A DNA stretch of 64,000 nt. It comes from Tetrapyrgos nigripes (Eukaryota; Basidiomycota; Agaricomycetes; Agaricales; Campanellaceae). The stretch's first letter is position 1; every line of letters starts with the position of its first letter. The translations under genes were made by a program, and so were the position numbers. Below are positions 42,563-53,953 of this stretch, piece after piece. The DNA is taken from positions 186,001 through 250,000 of the forward strand of contig JAACJM010000096.1 in NCBI GenBank assembly GCA_013368315.1. The letters are read 5' to 3'. A model generated the notes under the pieces. The model was not told the origin of the DNA and searched no databases. It was given only the letters and a program-made list of their open reading frames with translations.

Positions 42563-44101
42563 TTACACACAAGACTTTCCTCCTGGCCTTAGGGGCTGCA
42601 GTTCTGGCATTCTTTGATAATAAGCACCAGCGTTGAGGGCAAAGTTCGATAGATCAGGTTCCTGGGGTTGTGTAAATATGAGTCTTCCTGAACAGGATCT
42701 ATAAACCTAGACACTCACGTATAGTCCCATAGGGAAACCTATATCAAATGGCGGGGCCTCACTCTCCAAAAACTTGATTTGTTCAGGAGTCAGACTGATC
42801 TCGAGAGCTTCAAGGTTTTGTTCAAGTTGCTCAATCCTGCGACCACCAATGATTGGGAAAACGTATGGTGTCTTCTGCATAACGTACGCAATGGCGACTG
42901 AAAATGAAAGAATATACAGTTAAACACAAGAAGCGACTTGGGACAATCACGAAGGACACGTACCAGCAGTTATGTTCTTGGCCCCAATTTCCTTGGCCAC
43001 TTTCTCAAGCGCATGCGATAACTTGACCTCCTCAGGTGTACGTTTCCACTCTGGACTGAATATCTGACGGCCTTTTTCACCAGACTTTTCTCTGCGTTCC
43101 TCTTCCTTGTCGGAGCGAATTCGACCGGCGCCAAGTACGTTCCACGGGGCGAGAGCCAGACCTATTGGGATACTCAGGTGAGTTTCAGCTAATTGCCAAA
43201 CATGAAAAGTTTGTACCATTAGCGCGAGCCATCGGAATGATATCTCGTTCAAAAGAGCGGTCCGTTAGACCCCATTTGCCCTGGTAGACGACAAAAGGAG
43301 TCTTTCCAGCCATCTTTGCATATTGGTTGGCTTGCGCTACGATCCATGCTGGTGCATCAGAGACTCCCTGAAAACGAAGGATATCAGCATTCTTTAGATA
43401 GTGTAAGGTCTACATGCATTATTACTCACCAAGTACAAAACTTTCCCTGCAGCAACCAAGTTGTGCAGACCATCCATGACTTCCTCAATTGTCACGTCAA
43501 AATCCCAGCAATGAATGTACAAAAGGTCGATGTAATCAGTTCGCAGCTTCTTCAAGCTGTCTCTGACGCTCATAGTCATCGACTTGACGTTTCCTCCGGT
43601 GTAGTTGGCTGTTTGCTTGACATTGGGATCCATGATCTTGTAGCAGCTCAGGTACTGTATATTTTCATGTTCGTCAGCATCATAGCCATACACGCAAGTG
43701 AAGAAAGCTTGGGCACCCACTTTAGTAGCTACAACCACCTGGTCTCGGATACCTCGCGCTTCCATCCACTCACCAATCCATTCCTCGGAAGCTCCTTCCT
43801 GGCTGCACAGCAATAACGATATTAGCTGTTGGTAAAAGTATGTGTGACGATGAGAAAGACAGACTCACTAACTATTCGCAGTGTCGATAAAATTTCCACC
43901 CTTTTCGAAAAAGGCATCGAGCAACTGGAAGCTTTGTTCTTTGGAGGACCCACCCCAGGGCCATCGATCACCAATGCCACCTCCGCCAAGACAGATGGGC
44001 GAAACGCGGATACCAGCACGAGGAGAAAGGATCCGAAGGACACCGAGGGGAGTGGGTGGCTTGGGATGTGGGGTAAAAGGATTAGTTCGGTCAGAAGGCA
44101 T
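42563..44101 (-). CDS. Aryl-alcohol dehydrogenase-type aldo/keto reductase (AAD copy 2, inverted paralog)
   Basis: Same enzyme type as 31844-33382 and colinear with it exon by exon. The start MPSDRTNPFTPHPKPPT is at 44101. The catalytic Asp is in FIDTAN, a split Tyr codon sits at the first intron (GTGAGT donor), Lys is in VVATK and His in LLYIHCWD. The barrel segments [12 protein letters not shown] and PIIGGRRIEQL are present, and the last exon ends GAYYQRMPELQPLRPGGKSCV at TAA 42563-42565. No break is seen. Intron positions are conserved but intron sequences differ, so the duplication is not very recent; the two genes point towards each other across about 9 kb. Confidence 0.92.
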
Positions 44102-45139
44102 ATTGATGGAGTAGACTTCAATGCAGAAAAAGAACGACGCTGGACCTTATATACCAGCCTGGAGACCTTGAATTTGTCAGAATTATAACCCGAGGATCCG
44201 GGGAATGCGTCAACTGTCAGGAGTTCTGGGTGTGTTTATGCATTTTGGCGCAGAGAGAATTGAGATCCTTAACACTCGCGAGAATACTACGCGAAAGCGC
44301 TGAGTCAAACTCAACACTTGAGTGCATATGGCAACTCCCGAGAGATTTGTTCAAGAAATATTCTGAGCGGTTCCATTGGTCTAGCCAGGAATCAGACATA
44401 ATGTCCTCGTGAACGAGACTGTTCACGGTGGATACTGTCCGAAAAAGTATTGTGAATAAGAAGTTTCTCAGCATAGTGCATACAGATCTTTCAACCTTTG
44501 AAAAGGCCCCTATGTAGACCTGACCAGGTCAACTGTATATCTGCTTCGCCCCCTCGATGAACAACACGAATACGCCATCGCATCACTAATGAGACGACTT
44601 GAAAAGGGATCAGACACATCCTACGCAGACGGAAAATTATCAGTCTACAAACCTCTCCCCAGCAAAGCGATTGCCATTACTGGCTTATTGCAACGTTTCA
44701 ACGCATCGCAGAACTTGGTAGGCAATGCGTAAAAACATAGAGAGCAGCAGACTCTGCATAAATCTCAAAAAATGCTGGCTAGAATTTAAAAAGTACACAC
44801 GTTGATAACGCAATTGCGAATGTAGTGCAATCTTTAAAGGCTTCCTTTGCTGCTGGCAGTCGGGGTGGATGAGGCTGCTGGAGTACGTCAAGCACTCTAC
44901 TTGATACAGGTCTAATAAGAACACTCACATATATTTCCATAGGGAAACCTATGTAGAGCAGATATTCAATGCGAGTCAGCTTGGTTTAGAAGGCTGGTTG
45001 GAGCCCAGATAACAAGATGTTCCATCAATCCCAAGCTGTTCTCAAGATTTTCAGAGCGTTTTGGAAAATGAGATAGAGGAAGGACGTTTGTCAGTATTTG
45101 TGGGAACAAACTTTTCTACCTACCTTCAAGTTCAACCTG
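44102..45139. other. Intergenic with gene remnants
   Basis: The minus-strand stretch at about 44922-44958 reads GFPMEIY followed by GTGAGTG. It matches the GFPMGLY exon end plus intron donor of both AAD genes, and a few residues before it (LTRIEYL) recall LTPEQIKFL. On the plus strand 44511-44732 is an open, exon-like frame without ATG at its start (VYLLRPLDEQHEYAIASLMR to NLVGNA) of unknown origin. Confidence 0.35.
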
Positions 45140-48100
45140 ATGCCCTCGGCGTCGAGGTCAACGGCGCCCCACGCCATCCAATGGGAAGACTTCAATGCGA
45201 ACTCACTCCGAGTCTTCGTACGCGATCGCGGCCTCAAAACCAATGGGAAACGAGAAGAGATGCTTAAGGCGTTGAGGGACTATGCTCCACGTCTGTCTCA
45301 ATCTTATGTCCTCGTCCCCAAATACTAAATAATCTCATTTACAGCCCCTGACATTCCCCAGTCCGCGTCTGCGAAGATAAAAGCACCCAACCTCAAGAGA
45401 AAAGCTCCAGAGCAAGGCGTGGATCCCGATGCAGAAGGCGATACGGACGACGAGGTTATACCTCCTTCTATCTCTCATAGAGTCACTCGAACCACTGCAT
45501 CACAGCCAAATCCCCCCTCGAACCGCCCAGCAAAACGACCTTCTCGTTCCACAGGCGCTGCAGCCAGCATTAGTGCACCACTCGCGTCACCATCTGTTTC
45601 AGTTTTTCGCACTACACGTAGCACTGCTGTTGCCACGCCACCCGTCAGCTCTATTAGCACTCGCAACATCAGAGCAAAGGTCCCTGTTAGTACTGGCCCT
45701 GTATTTAAGAGTCCTCGCAAGGCTGCCAAGCAGTACGGGAAGCGTATCACGCACAGGCGGACCCCTGAAAACGGTAAACAAAAACAAGTTTCGGTGCAAG
45801 TTTCTAGTCTGCGTGGTCGGCTTAGAGGTGCTCAAATGGAGGAAGATGAGGACATGGAGGATGCCGAAGGTGATGATGATGATGAAATCGACACCGACGA
45901 AGAAGAGGAGGAGGAAGTGGAGGAGGTAGAAGCTAGTGTCTCGACTCGCAGCAGGAAGGTCACCACTTCGGGGTCTGCTGGAGCTAGCACAACTCTCAGA
46001 ACCAACACTTCTACACGATCTCAATCTCGTCAGACTCGCTCCAATCGGCAAAAAGCTCCTACCTCTGCTTTCGCATCCGTCTCGGCACCACTTGCATCTT
46101 CACTGTCTTCTAGCCGTGTCTCCCGTCCGTCACGATCAACGCGAGTCCCTGCACGAGTCCCTACCACTGTCAGCACCAGCACTCCTGCTTCTCCTGCGTC
46201 ACAGAGGAAACGTGGTAGGTCGACGTCTAGACCAGCTAGGACAGCTGGAACAACGCGTTCTGTCTCACGGCACGACCTACTAGGACAGCATCAACTTCAC
46301 GTGCTGAACGCTCCCGAGCCCAGTCCCAAACCAGAGCTCAGTCGCGAACTCGAGCAACCAAAGCGACAAGCACTACCCGTGGTCGTGGACGCCCTCGTAA
46401 AGACGCGACGTCTTCTAATAAGCCAAACAAAACGGCAAAAGCGACAAAGCCAAGAAGAGTCGGCAGACCAGCTAAACGCGCAAGGACTGTAAAACGACCG
46501 CCCTCATCTACCTCTCCCTCAGATGACGAAGATGGAGCGGAATCAGAGGAAGATGTGTCAAAGTCAACCTCTCCTTCTCGTTCCAATCTCAAATTTGACG
46601 GGATAAAGGTTCCTGGTATTGTTTGGAAACGACGCGAAGATGATAGGCAAGAAGGTGGATCGGGACAGCGAGACGTGGACATGGAAGTTCAGACGGACCC
46701 TGAAGCAGATGCGGAAGGAAGCGTTGACCTTGAACGTCAGCCTCAGGATGCCGATGTTGAGATGAACGAGGGTGAGCTCAGAGACCAGGCAGTACAGCTT
46801 TCGGGGGCTAGGGATGCAGTTCAGGCTGGTGAACCTTTAGCGGAACCTCTGGAAAACGGAATGGACGTAGATGTGGATCCAGTTGCAGATAGACGAGAAG
46901 TTGATGGAGGGGTCGCTCAGGAGGAGATTCCGTCGGGGGCTGAACCCGAGCCTAGGTCTCATCAATCGGAGCCAGGGAAACAAGGGATACCTTCAGCCGC
47001 AGAACCTGCAGAGGCTCAAGTGCAACAAAGTCATCTTCAGGGTGTTCCCGAATCCAATCTCGGACCACAGAACTCGGCGCCTACTCCGGATGAAGTAGGT
47101 CCTGCAGTGCCTTTGACTTCTCAAGATTCAGTCCAGCCTTCACCCAGGCCGCTAAATGCTACAGCTGGGACAAGTGCTACCAACAGCGCTGAAAGAGACG
47201 GAGACATCACTAGTGCAAGATTGACGTCGGCGCTCAACGATGAAGATGCGCAGACGCCTAAAGGAGAAGGTTAGCAGTCATTTCCTTTTTTTCCTCTCAT
47301 CCTTAATCCTGGAGTGTCGTTGTGGTGTAGAAAACATTCCCTGTATTCTATGTTCGTCTTTACTTGCAGTGCTAGCCTTACGATTTCAACCTTTTCTTCC
47401 TTCTGTCCGTGTTTATCTTCAACTCTAACTCACACTTCCAGAAATAATTGGTTCCGCGGAGCATATACCCACACCAGCCTCATTCATCTTCGCTCTCTCT
47501 CAGCAAGTTCGCACACCGTCCAAAGCTCCTTCCTTCAAGACATCATCTTCAACATCCCCCGAGTTACCACAAGCTAGCACATCCACAGGATCCCCGACAT
47601 TGTTACCAAAGAAGCAAGATAATTCTCCATCTGAAAAACCAAAACTACCCACCTCGGACAAAACAGAGTCAGTTTCTGAGTCTGGATCCGGTTCCGTTGT
47701 TAGTGATGCTCAGCCCACCATCGCTACTGGCACCATTGATGAATTCAACAGTGAAACGTCTGCGAACGGTGTCATCAACGGTGCTGAAAATCAAGAAAAT
47801 GAGGAAGCTTTCGATCTAAATGAACTAGGCGGCAATGGGTTGAGTATCGTTCATGAAAGAGGTCAGCAGTTCTTCATTCTAAACTCCTCTGTTGACTGTT
47901 GCTGAGACGTCATTCTTTCATTTCGTAGAGCAATCATCTATTCCAATTCCCATACCTGTTAGGACTAAAACTCCACCTCCCGCTGGTCAGGCCTCTTCTA
48001 CCTCTCCTATACCTCCAACTCCATCCTCAGCCGGTCCTTCGTTGGAAGACCTCGCTGCGTTCCATGCTCGTCCTGATTCCTTTAGCAACACCCCTGACCC

Positions 48101-48470
48101 GTCTTTGGAACTCAACGATGTTGATATGGATGTCGATGGAGATGACGACCAAGCTTTTGATGATGAGGATTTCAATTACGAGGTCGAGGTGGATAGCCAG
48201 GGGCGTGTCTTGACGTACACGGATGGAAGTAGACATGGTCCCAGTTCTGCTTCTGGTTCCAGTACGGGTGCTGCTGGGGTTGAAAAGATTGTGAATGAAA
48301 CTGTGGTTGAAAAAGTCATGACGATGGACACTCGGAGGGAGAATGGAATTGAGTCAGAAGAGATGGGCACATCGGTGATCGCGGCTACGACCACTACGAC
48401 TTCGGAGACGACTGTGACGGCTATGTCGATGAGTGCTCCACAAGTCGAGGCAGGATCGTCGAGGGAATAG
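45140..48470 (+). CDS. SAP-domain / AT-hook chromatin-type protein
   Basis: The start MPSASRSTAPHAIQWEDF at 45140 runs straight into a SAP motif (LRVFVRDRGLKTNGKREEML, about residues 18-45), a DNA/matrix-binding helix pair. An intron at 45300-45344 follows. A long basic, Ser/Thr/Pro-rich region has an acidic run (DEDMEDAEGDDDDEID). Two AT-hook-like cores, RGRGRPRKD and RRVGRPAKR, lie at about 46380-46470. The rest is acidic and disordered, with later exons 47442-47861 and 47929-48470 (stop TAG 48468). The frame shifts by one missing base at about 46255-46275, between RSVSRH and ARPTRTAS, though composition is continuous across it. Role inferred: nuclear, AT-rich DNA or scaffold binding. Confidence 0.7.
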
Positions 48471-49556
48471 GTGTTGTCGCAATGAAGAAGACTGATGATT
48501 TAGTATCACTTTGCTTATCCGTCCGAGCAGCATTATCGTGTTTTGCTTCTCTGCTTTCTGTGCCTGTACGCTGCTTATACCCTGTCCTGTTTTGGTGATT
48601 TTTACTTGTTCAATAATAACATTTATAAAAGAAATGCTATTCCTTCCTCCAATATCTTCCAGGTGTAGATGCTTACACAGGCCATGTTTTCGAATATACT
48701 ACTCCGGGCCACTCTTCGGGCCACCTTGTGACCGCTTTTGTTGATCAATATGTTGTTGCACGGCGGGGGTGAGTGCATTTTTATTGGGCATTGGCATTGA
48801 TAAATCTCGAATGTTTGCAAGGGTTTTCGCAGTTGCCGACCTACTGCATTGAATCGGCTAGTCGGACACGGATCCGTAATCCGGCTGTGTACAACTCAAA
48901 TCTTGGTCTTTTTCCTTGCCCTCGATACCGTTAGCAAGCTATGGACTATAGCTAGCTGTCCAAATAGCTTTTTCACCATTGTCCCAAAGATGTCAATGCG
49001 TAAGAATATTTTATAGCCAATATATGAACTGCCCAGATTCACATAGAACCCGGACAGAACGCCTAGAGGAAGCTGGCAGGGCATATCTAGTTAAAGTTTT
49101 GTGCTCGAGCCTCTCAGAGCCCTGCTGCTGACCCCTTCATCACAAAATTATAGCCATGGAACGTCTGAATGACGAGGGCTAAGCTCAAAATCACAATATA
49201 TTGCTGCAGACGATCATTCACATGCTTTAGCCTTTGGGACAGATACTTGGATAATGCTCATTCTGTACCTTTAGCAGAGAATATATAGGTTGCCTTTCCA
49301 ATAGTACCACAAAATAGCTTCAAGACCTTGAGGAGCAGTGGACAACTGGGCGAGCTATTCGTTTTGTCCGGCTTCCTTGTGTGTCGTCCGACTCGGCGAT
49401 CAACGGCAGTACTCCATATAGGACCGTTTTGTTGCCGACCTTCCATATGGAGTATGTCCGGCGCCGAGCAAATACACGAGATTTTTGCTGACTCAAAACT
49501 GTGTCCACACGCCGTGTTGGCTACCACAGTGACAGTCATCTCACCTGTTGACTCCC
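48471..49556. other. Intergenic with a CCATATGG hairpin motif
   Basis: No gene is seen. At 49422-49468 TACTCCATATAGG and CCATATGGAGTA face each other, followed by TCCGGCGCCGAGCAAA, which also occurs in near-identical form at the centre of the 700-bp MITE (about 2458-2490). Likely a relic of the same element family. Confidence 0.45.
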
Positions 49557-51830
49557 ATGGCACTCTTCCCGGATGCAGATTCCTCCTTGCTGGTCATTGG
49601 TTTTGTGCTGATTCTCTGCCTCAAGTTTGCTCATGCTTATTATGAAAGGTCCAAGGTACGAGCTACAGGTCAAATATTTCATTTGAAGTGCACCCACCAA
49701 TTCTTGCATATAGCTCAAGCATATACCGACCCTTGGAGCTGATGGAGTGTTCACCTCATACTTGACTGCGTTTAGATGGATCACAAAGGCTACAGATATC
49801 ATAGAAGAGGGTTATCGTTTGGTGCGCTCCTCCTTATTACTCTCGTCCCGAAACCGAGATGTGCTGATATGGCATTGTGTGGAATAGTATCCTGGAGGTA
49901 TATATAAGATACCCACAATTGATGGCTGGCAAGTCGTAGTCAATGGAAGGGATATGGTAGATGACATTCGCAAAGCCACCGACAGGGATTTATCCAACCT
50001 CGATGCTACAGATGACATACTGCAAGTCAAATACACCATGCACCCCCATTTGTCGGACAACCCATATCATATAGACGTTGTTCGCACTCCGCTTACGAGG
50101 AATATTGGTATCTGTTATGGGGATATGCTTGATGAGGTCCAGACAGTGATTTCAGAGAAAATTCCGCCTTCTGAAGGTGCGAAACTTAATTCGGATTTCG
50201 GATTTCCTGGCTGCCAGACGGTCACGTTTTGCACAAGTGCACCGCCACTGGCTCATTATTTTTTTTTGCTGTATTATTATACGACTTCACCGATCTATTG
50301 TGCCAGGAATCCGAAATCCGGACTATCCATGCAGGGTTTTAAGGTCTCATGCGCTTTCTTCTGCTCTTCTACAGATTGGGTCGAAATCCATGCTCATGAT
50401 GTGGTTTTGCAAATCGTTGTACGTGCAGTCAACCGGTTTTTTGTAGGCTTGCCTCTATGTCAGCAGAAGCTTTTAGTCCCTTTATCTCGAACTGAAAATT
50501 TTTGAATGAATGGTAGGCAGAGAGCCGGAATGGTGTGAACTCAACATCAAGTTCACGATGAACGTTGTCATCAACTCATTGATTATCAACCTTTTCCCCA
50601 AATTCATGCAACCTGTTGTTGGTCGGATATTTACTGCGCGTAAATCTAGTCTCAAAACGGCGCTGAAGTATCTCAAGCCCATTATCGAAGAACGGTTAAT
50701 GATGCAAGAACGATACGGAAAGGACTGGACAGATAAACCCGTGGGCTCCTTCAGATTCGCTCATATCCCTTCGTCTGACATAGTCGCATTTACAGAATGA
50801 CTACATTCAATGGTGTATGGATGCTGAACAGAATGCACCTCTCTCTCAGCGAACATCTATCGAAGACCTTACTGTCCGTGTGCTTGCTGTCAATTTTGCT
50901 GCAGTGCATACGACTTCGGTGTGTAGGCATGACATGGATTCTGGACCACGTACTCATCTCGCTACCTTGTCTCCTATCCCTTGAACAGCTAGTAAGTTCT
51001 TCGCAGTATTGATCATGGCATTTGTATCTCATTGGTATTCAGGCCTTTACCTACGCTCTATTCAATCTCGCGGCTCATCCTGAAATCGTCGATCCTTTGC
51101 GCAAAGAAGTGGAACACGTACTTGAGCGAGAAGGATGGTCCAAAGTAGGAATGGTCCAGATGAAGCTGCTTGATAGTTTCTTGAAAGAGTCGGAAAGGAT
51201 GAATGGTGTCGGGGCGAGTACGTCTATGAGTTTGCCTCCCAATTCCGTCTGGAACTGACAACTCGTGCCTAGCGGGTTTACCGAGGAAGGTTCTGAAGGA
51301 CTTTACCTTCTCCAATGGTACAACTGTACCAGCAGGATCATCAATTGTTGCTGCTGTATGGGCGATTCAAAGGGATGATGTGAGTTTGAGTGGCCCATTT
51401 CTTACTCCTAAAGGAAGTTTTTCTCGTTTTGACCTGATAAATACAAGAAACTATACCCCAATGGCAACGAATTCAACCCATATCGGTTCTTTGACAAGCG
51501 CAGTCAAGAAGGTGAAGCCATCAAACATCAATTAGTTACGCCCACCCTGGAATGGGTGCTTTTTGGGCAAGGAAAGCATGCTTGGTGAGTTTCGTGTTCG
51601 GTACCCCAATCTATCATGTCGTTTTCTCGTACTGAAGCTGTTTGCTCACGTAGTCCTGGTCGATTCTTTGCTTCGGCCGAGCTCAAGACCTGATGGCACA
51701 TGTGTTGCTGAATTACGATGTCAAATTCCCGAACGATTCGAAAGAGTTTCCGCCTCTGTTCAAGTTCTTGAATAATGTAGGACCAAGTCAGACTGCAAAG
51801 GTTCTGTTCCGCAAGAGGAGGACGGATTGA
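49557..51830 (+). CDS. Cytochrome P450 monooxygenase
   Basis: An ER-membrane haem-thiolate monooxygenase; its substrate is unknown. The start MALFPDADSSLLVIGFVL is the N-terminal anchor. Conserved pieces follow across about nine introns: TLGADGVFTSYLTAFRW, WQVVVNGRDMVDDIRKATD, LTRNIGICYGDML, VVRAVNRFFVGLPLC, FPKFMQPVVGRIF, NFAAVHTTS (oxygen-binding helix I region), KESERMNG (ExxR), PYRFF and the haem loop FGQGKHAC joined by splicing to PGRFF. One C appears to be missing at 51689-51690, shifting frame just after the haem loop; the other frame continues LMAHVLLNYDVKFPND to a stop at 51828. The break affects only the last ~45 residues and could be a sequence error. Confidence 0.9.
50191..50322. 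repeat. Inverted-repeat insert inside a P450 intron
   Basis: TCGGATTTCGGATTTCCTGG at the left and its inverse (CCAGGAATCCGAAATCCGGA) at the right enclose about 90 bp of AT-rich DNA. It sits in the intron that starts GTGCGAAAC at 50177 and ends TTCTACAG at 50374, making that intron about 200 nt against 50-75 for the rest. Confidence 0.7.
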
Positions 51831-52394
51831 ACGAACGTGCCAAGTTTCCTATTTCTTGTAACATACTGACCCAGTGTTCAATCCGATATACGTATTAAGT
51901 ACTGAGTGATTTGCATGCCCCGTATCCATGTCATAATTGACGTTCCTTATGGCCGTGTTTTTTGCCATAATCAATTACTTGAATTGATTTATTAGGCAAT
52001 ATCCGGTGAGCGTCGAAGCACGCAATGGGCGTTATGACAAGCCATACTGCTCACTGGTGTCGTCATGAACGACTCTTGGTCGAACACAATTGCCTTTTTC
52101 TCCGCTCCCGTCGAGTATGTACCAAGTGCTGTGATGGAAGGCACTCAACTGTACATGTCTTCTTTGCGATGGAGACTAATTATCAGGGACAAAACACTCG
52201 TATTGGTGGCTTCCACTCTCTGTCCGACGTTTCGAGTCTGTGCGGTTGACGGCTGGCAACGCATGCTAAGAAAGGCAATAGTGATGAGATAGGTGGCGAG
52301 AGGAGGAATCAGTACTAAGTCACTCAACGACTGGAACTTCTGACGGGGAAGTAAGTGCACAGTTCGGTGATGAGGGGTTTCTTGAGCATACAAG
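51831..52394. other. Intergenic, no gene seen
   Basis: Only short unsupported frames. Confidence 0.45.
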
Positions 52395-52742
52395 TAGTGT
52401 TTTACTTTAAGCCTTTAAATCAGGTTTCCAAAAAATTTAAGGCTTAAAAGGCTTAAAGCCTTAAACTTAAGTCCTATCCTTAAGGCCTTACGGGGCAGTG
52501 GGGTGTGTGGGAAAAAATAGGGGCAGAACTGCCAAGAAGTTTAGAACACTCTGGACATGTTTTGCTGATCTTTGCTGGAGTCATTATCCTGCCTCGCATA
52601 TTTGAGTTACAGCTAATGACTAGCCGATGACAGTCTGCGCCCCTTCCTTAAGACAGCTTAAGCCTTAAGGATGTCACTCGAAAAATTTTAAGTCATAAAT
52701 TTAAGGGTTAAAAGGGCTTAACCCTTTGGTAGTAGAACACTG
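52395..52742. mobile_element. 348-bp hAT-type MITE with 8-bp target duplication
   Basis: The ends are TAGTGTTTTACTTTAAGCC and, inverted, CAGTGTTCTACTACCAAAGG, of hAT style. CATACAAG is duplicated exactly on both sides (52387-52394 and 52743-52750). Subterminal TTAAGCC/GGCTTAA motifs are repeated many times in both orientations, typical of hAT transposase-binding clusters. It is non-coding, and its ends differ from the hAT MITE at 3596. Confidence 0.85.
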
Positions 52743-52750
52743 CATACAAG

Positions 52751-53953
52751 GCCACAATTGTTCATGATCCTTCCGAGACCAAATTACAAGCAAGCCTCTG
52801 AGTACGTAGTACCTTGAACTGGATTAGTCTTAGGACAAGCCGTTGAAAAGGTAGCAAAAACCGAGCAACCTACAATGTTCAGATTCGCCTCAATAGCTGT
52901 CCCTGGATCTGCGTTTGTGTCGCATCGCCTTGAAAGCAAATGTGAAGACTTCATCGAAACCTACCACCGGGTTGAACCGAGTGCTCGTTTATTTTCTGGA
53001 TTCTGACTCATTTATTAGGAAGCATAATCAGTAAAGCACACTGATACAATGATGTATATTGACTCATGACAAGACAGTAAAACACCAGCCAGCGACTTAC
53101 TGCAACGTTCAAATTTGCCTTCGATGATTATCGTTACGGTTGGAACCGCATATGCTTCGCATCGCTTTGGAAGTGAATGGGAAGCCATGAATGGGTAAAA
53201 GGAAATGCAAGTCCTTCATATGAATACCTCATTGAGACCAGGTACATCCAAGGCACGACGATCTTGCAATTGAGTACTGAGTTTAGTATTCCGAGCGATA
53301 CTGTAGTAACATCCGCGAAGCCAAAACTAACAAAATACTGAAGAGAAATTTCTGAGAGATCAACGCGAATAATCTGGTCAGTATAATTTTCAGTATACTC
53401 GTTCATCAAAACCATGCCAGTGACCGTATTCCCAGATTTCACTGTATGACGAGTGGAAGGCGAACTTTGAATGAAATGAAGATTAAGAACTTCTCAGGCC
53501 TGGGTCCAGTCAGTGATTCTCTGGCAGTCTGTATACAATTGTTTAATGCAATAATGACGGCGCTACGGTAGCCAAGAGTGGAGAGTGTTTTAACTGCCTA
53601 AAAGAACGAAATGAGGTGGACGCACCGGAAGAGGGCTGTGGCAAAGCCAACGCCGGCATTTGAGTGTCTTTGACAAACAAGTACCAACATCTCTCTTCCT
53701 CCACTTCAACTCCATATCCACCTCAATTATCATTATTCAGGTCTTCATGTAGACTTTTCGCATCTTGAGTGGGCATTTCTCGGATGTTTTACCTATAGCG
53801 TCCATTGCTTGCTTTACACTTTTCATTTTCAAGAGCTCATTAATCCAGAATTGCGTTCCAAAATGAAAAGAAGCCTATAAAAGCTGGCGATCCTGGCCTC
53901 CAAGACCTCAGGAATTCCTCCTTCCATCTAAACAAGCCTTCTTAGCCCTCATA
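52751..53953. other. Intergenic with a weak direct duplication
   Basis: TTCAGATTCGCCTC...TCGCATCGCC (about 52880-52932) and TTCAAATTTGCCTTC...TCGCATCGCT (about 53109-53165) are loosely alike. No convincing gene; the minus-strand frame at 53134-53442 is unsupported. The promoter of the next gene lies at the right end. Confidence 0.35.

Noticed and set aside
53134..53442. 102-codon minus-strand frame
   Set aside because: No domain, no splice partners and odd composition; part of it overlaps a weak direct repeat.
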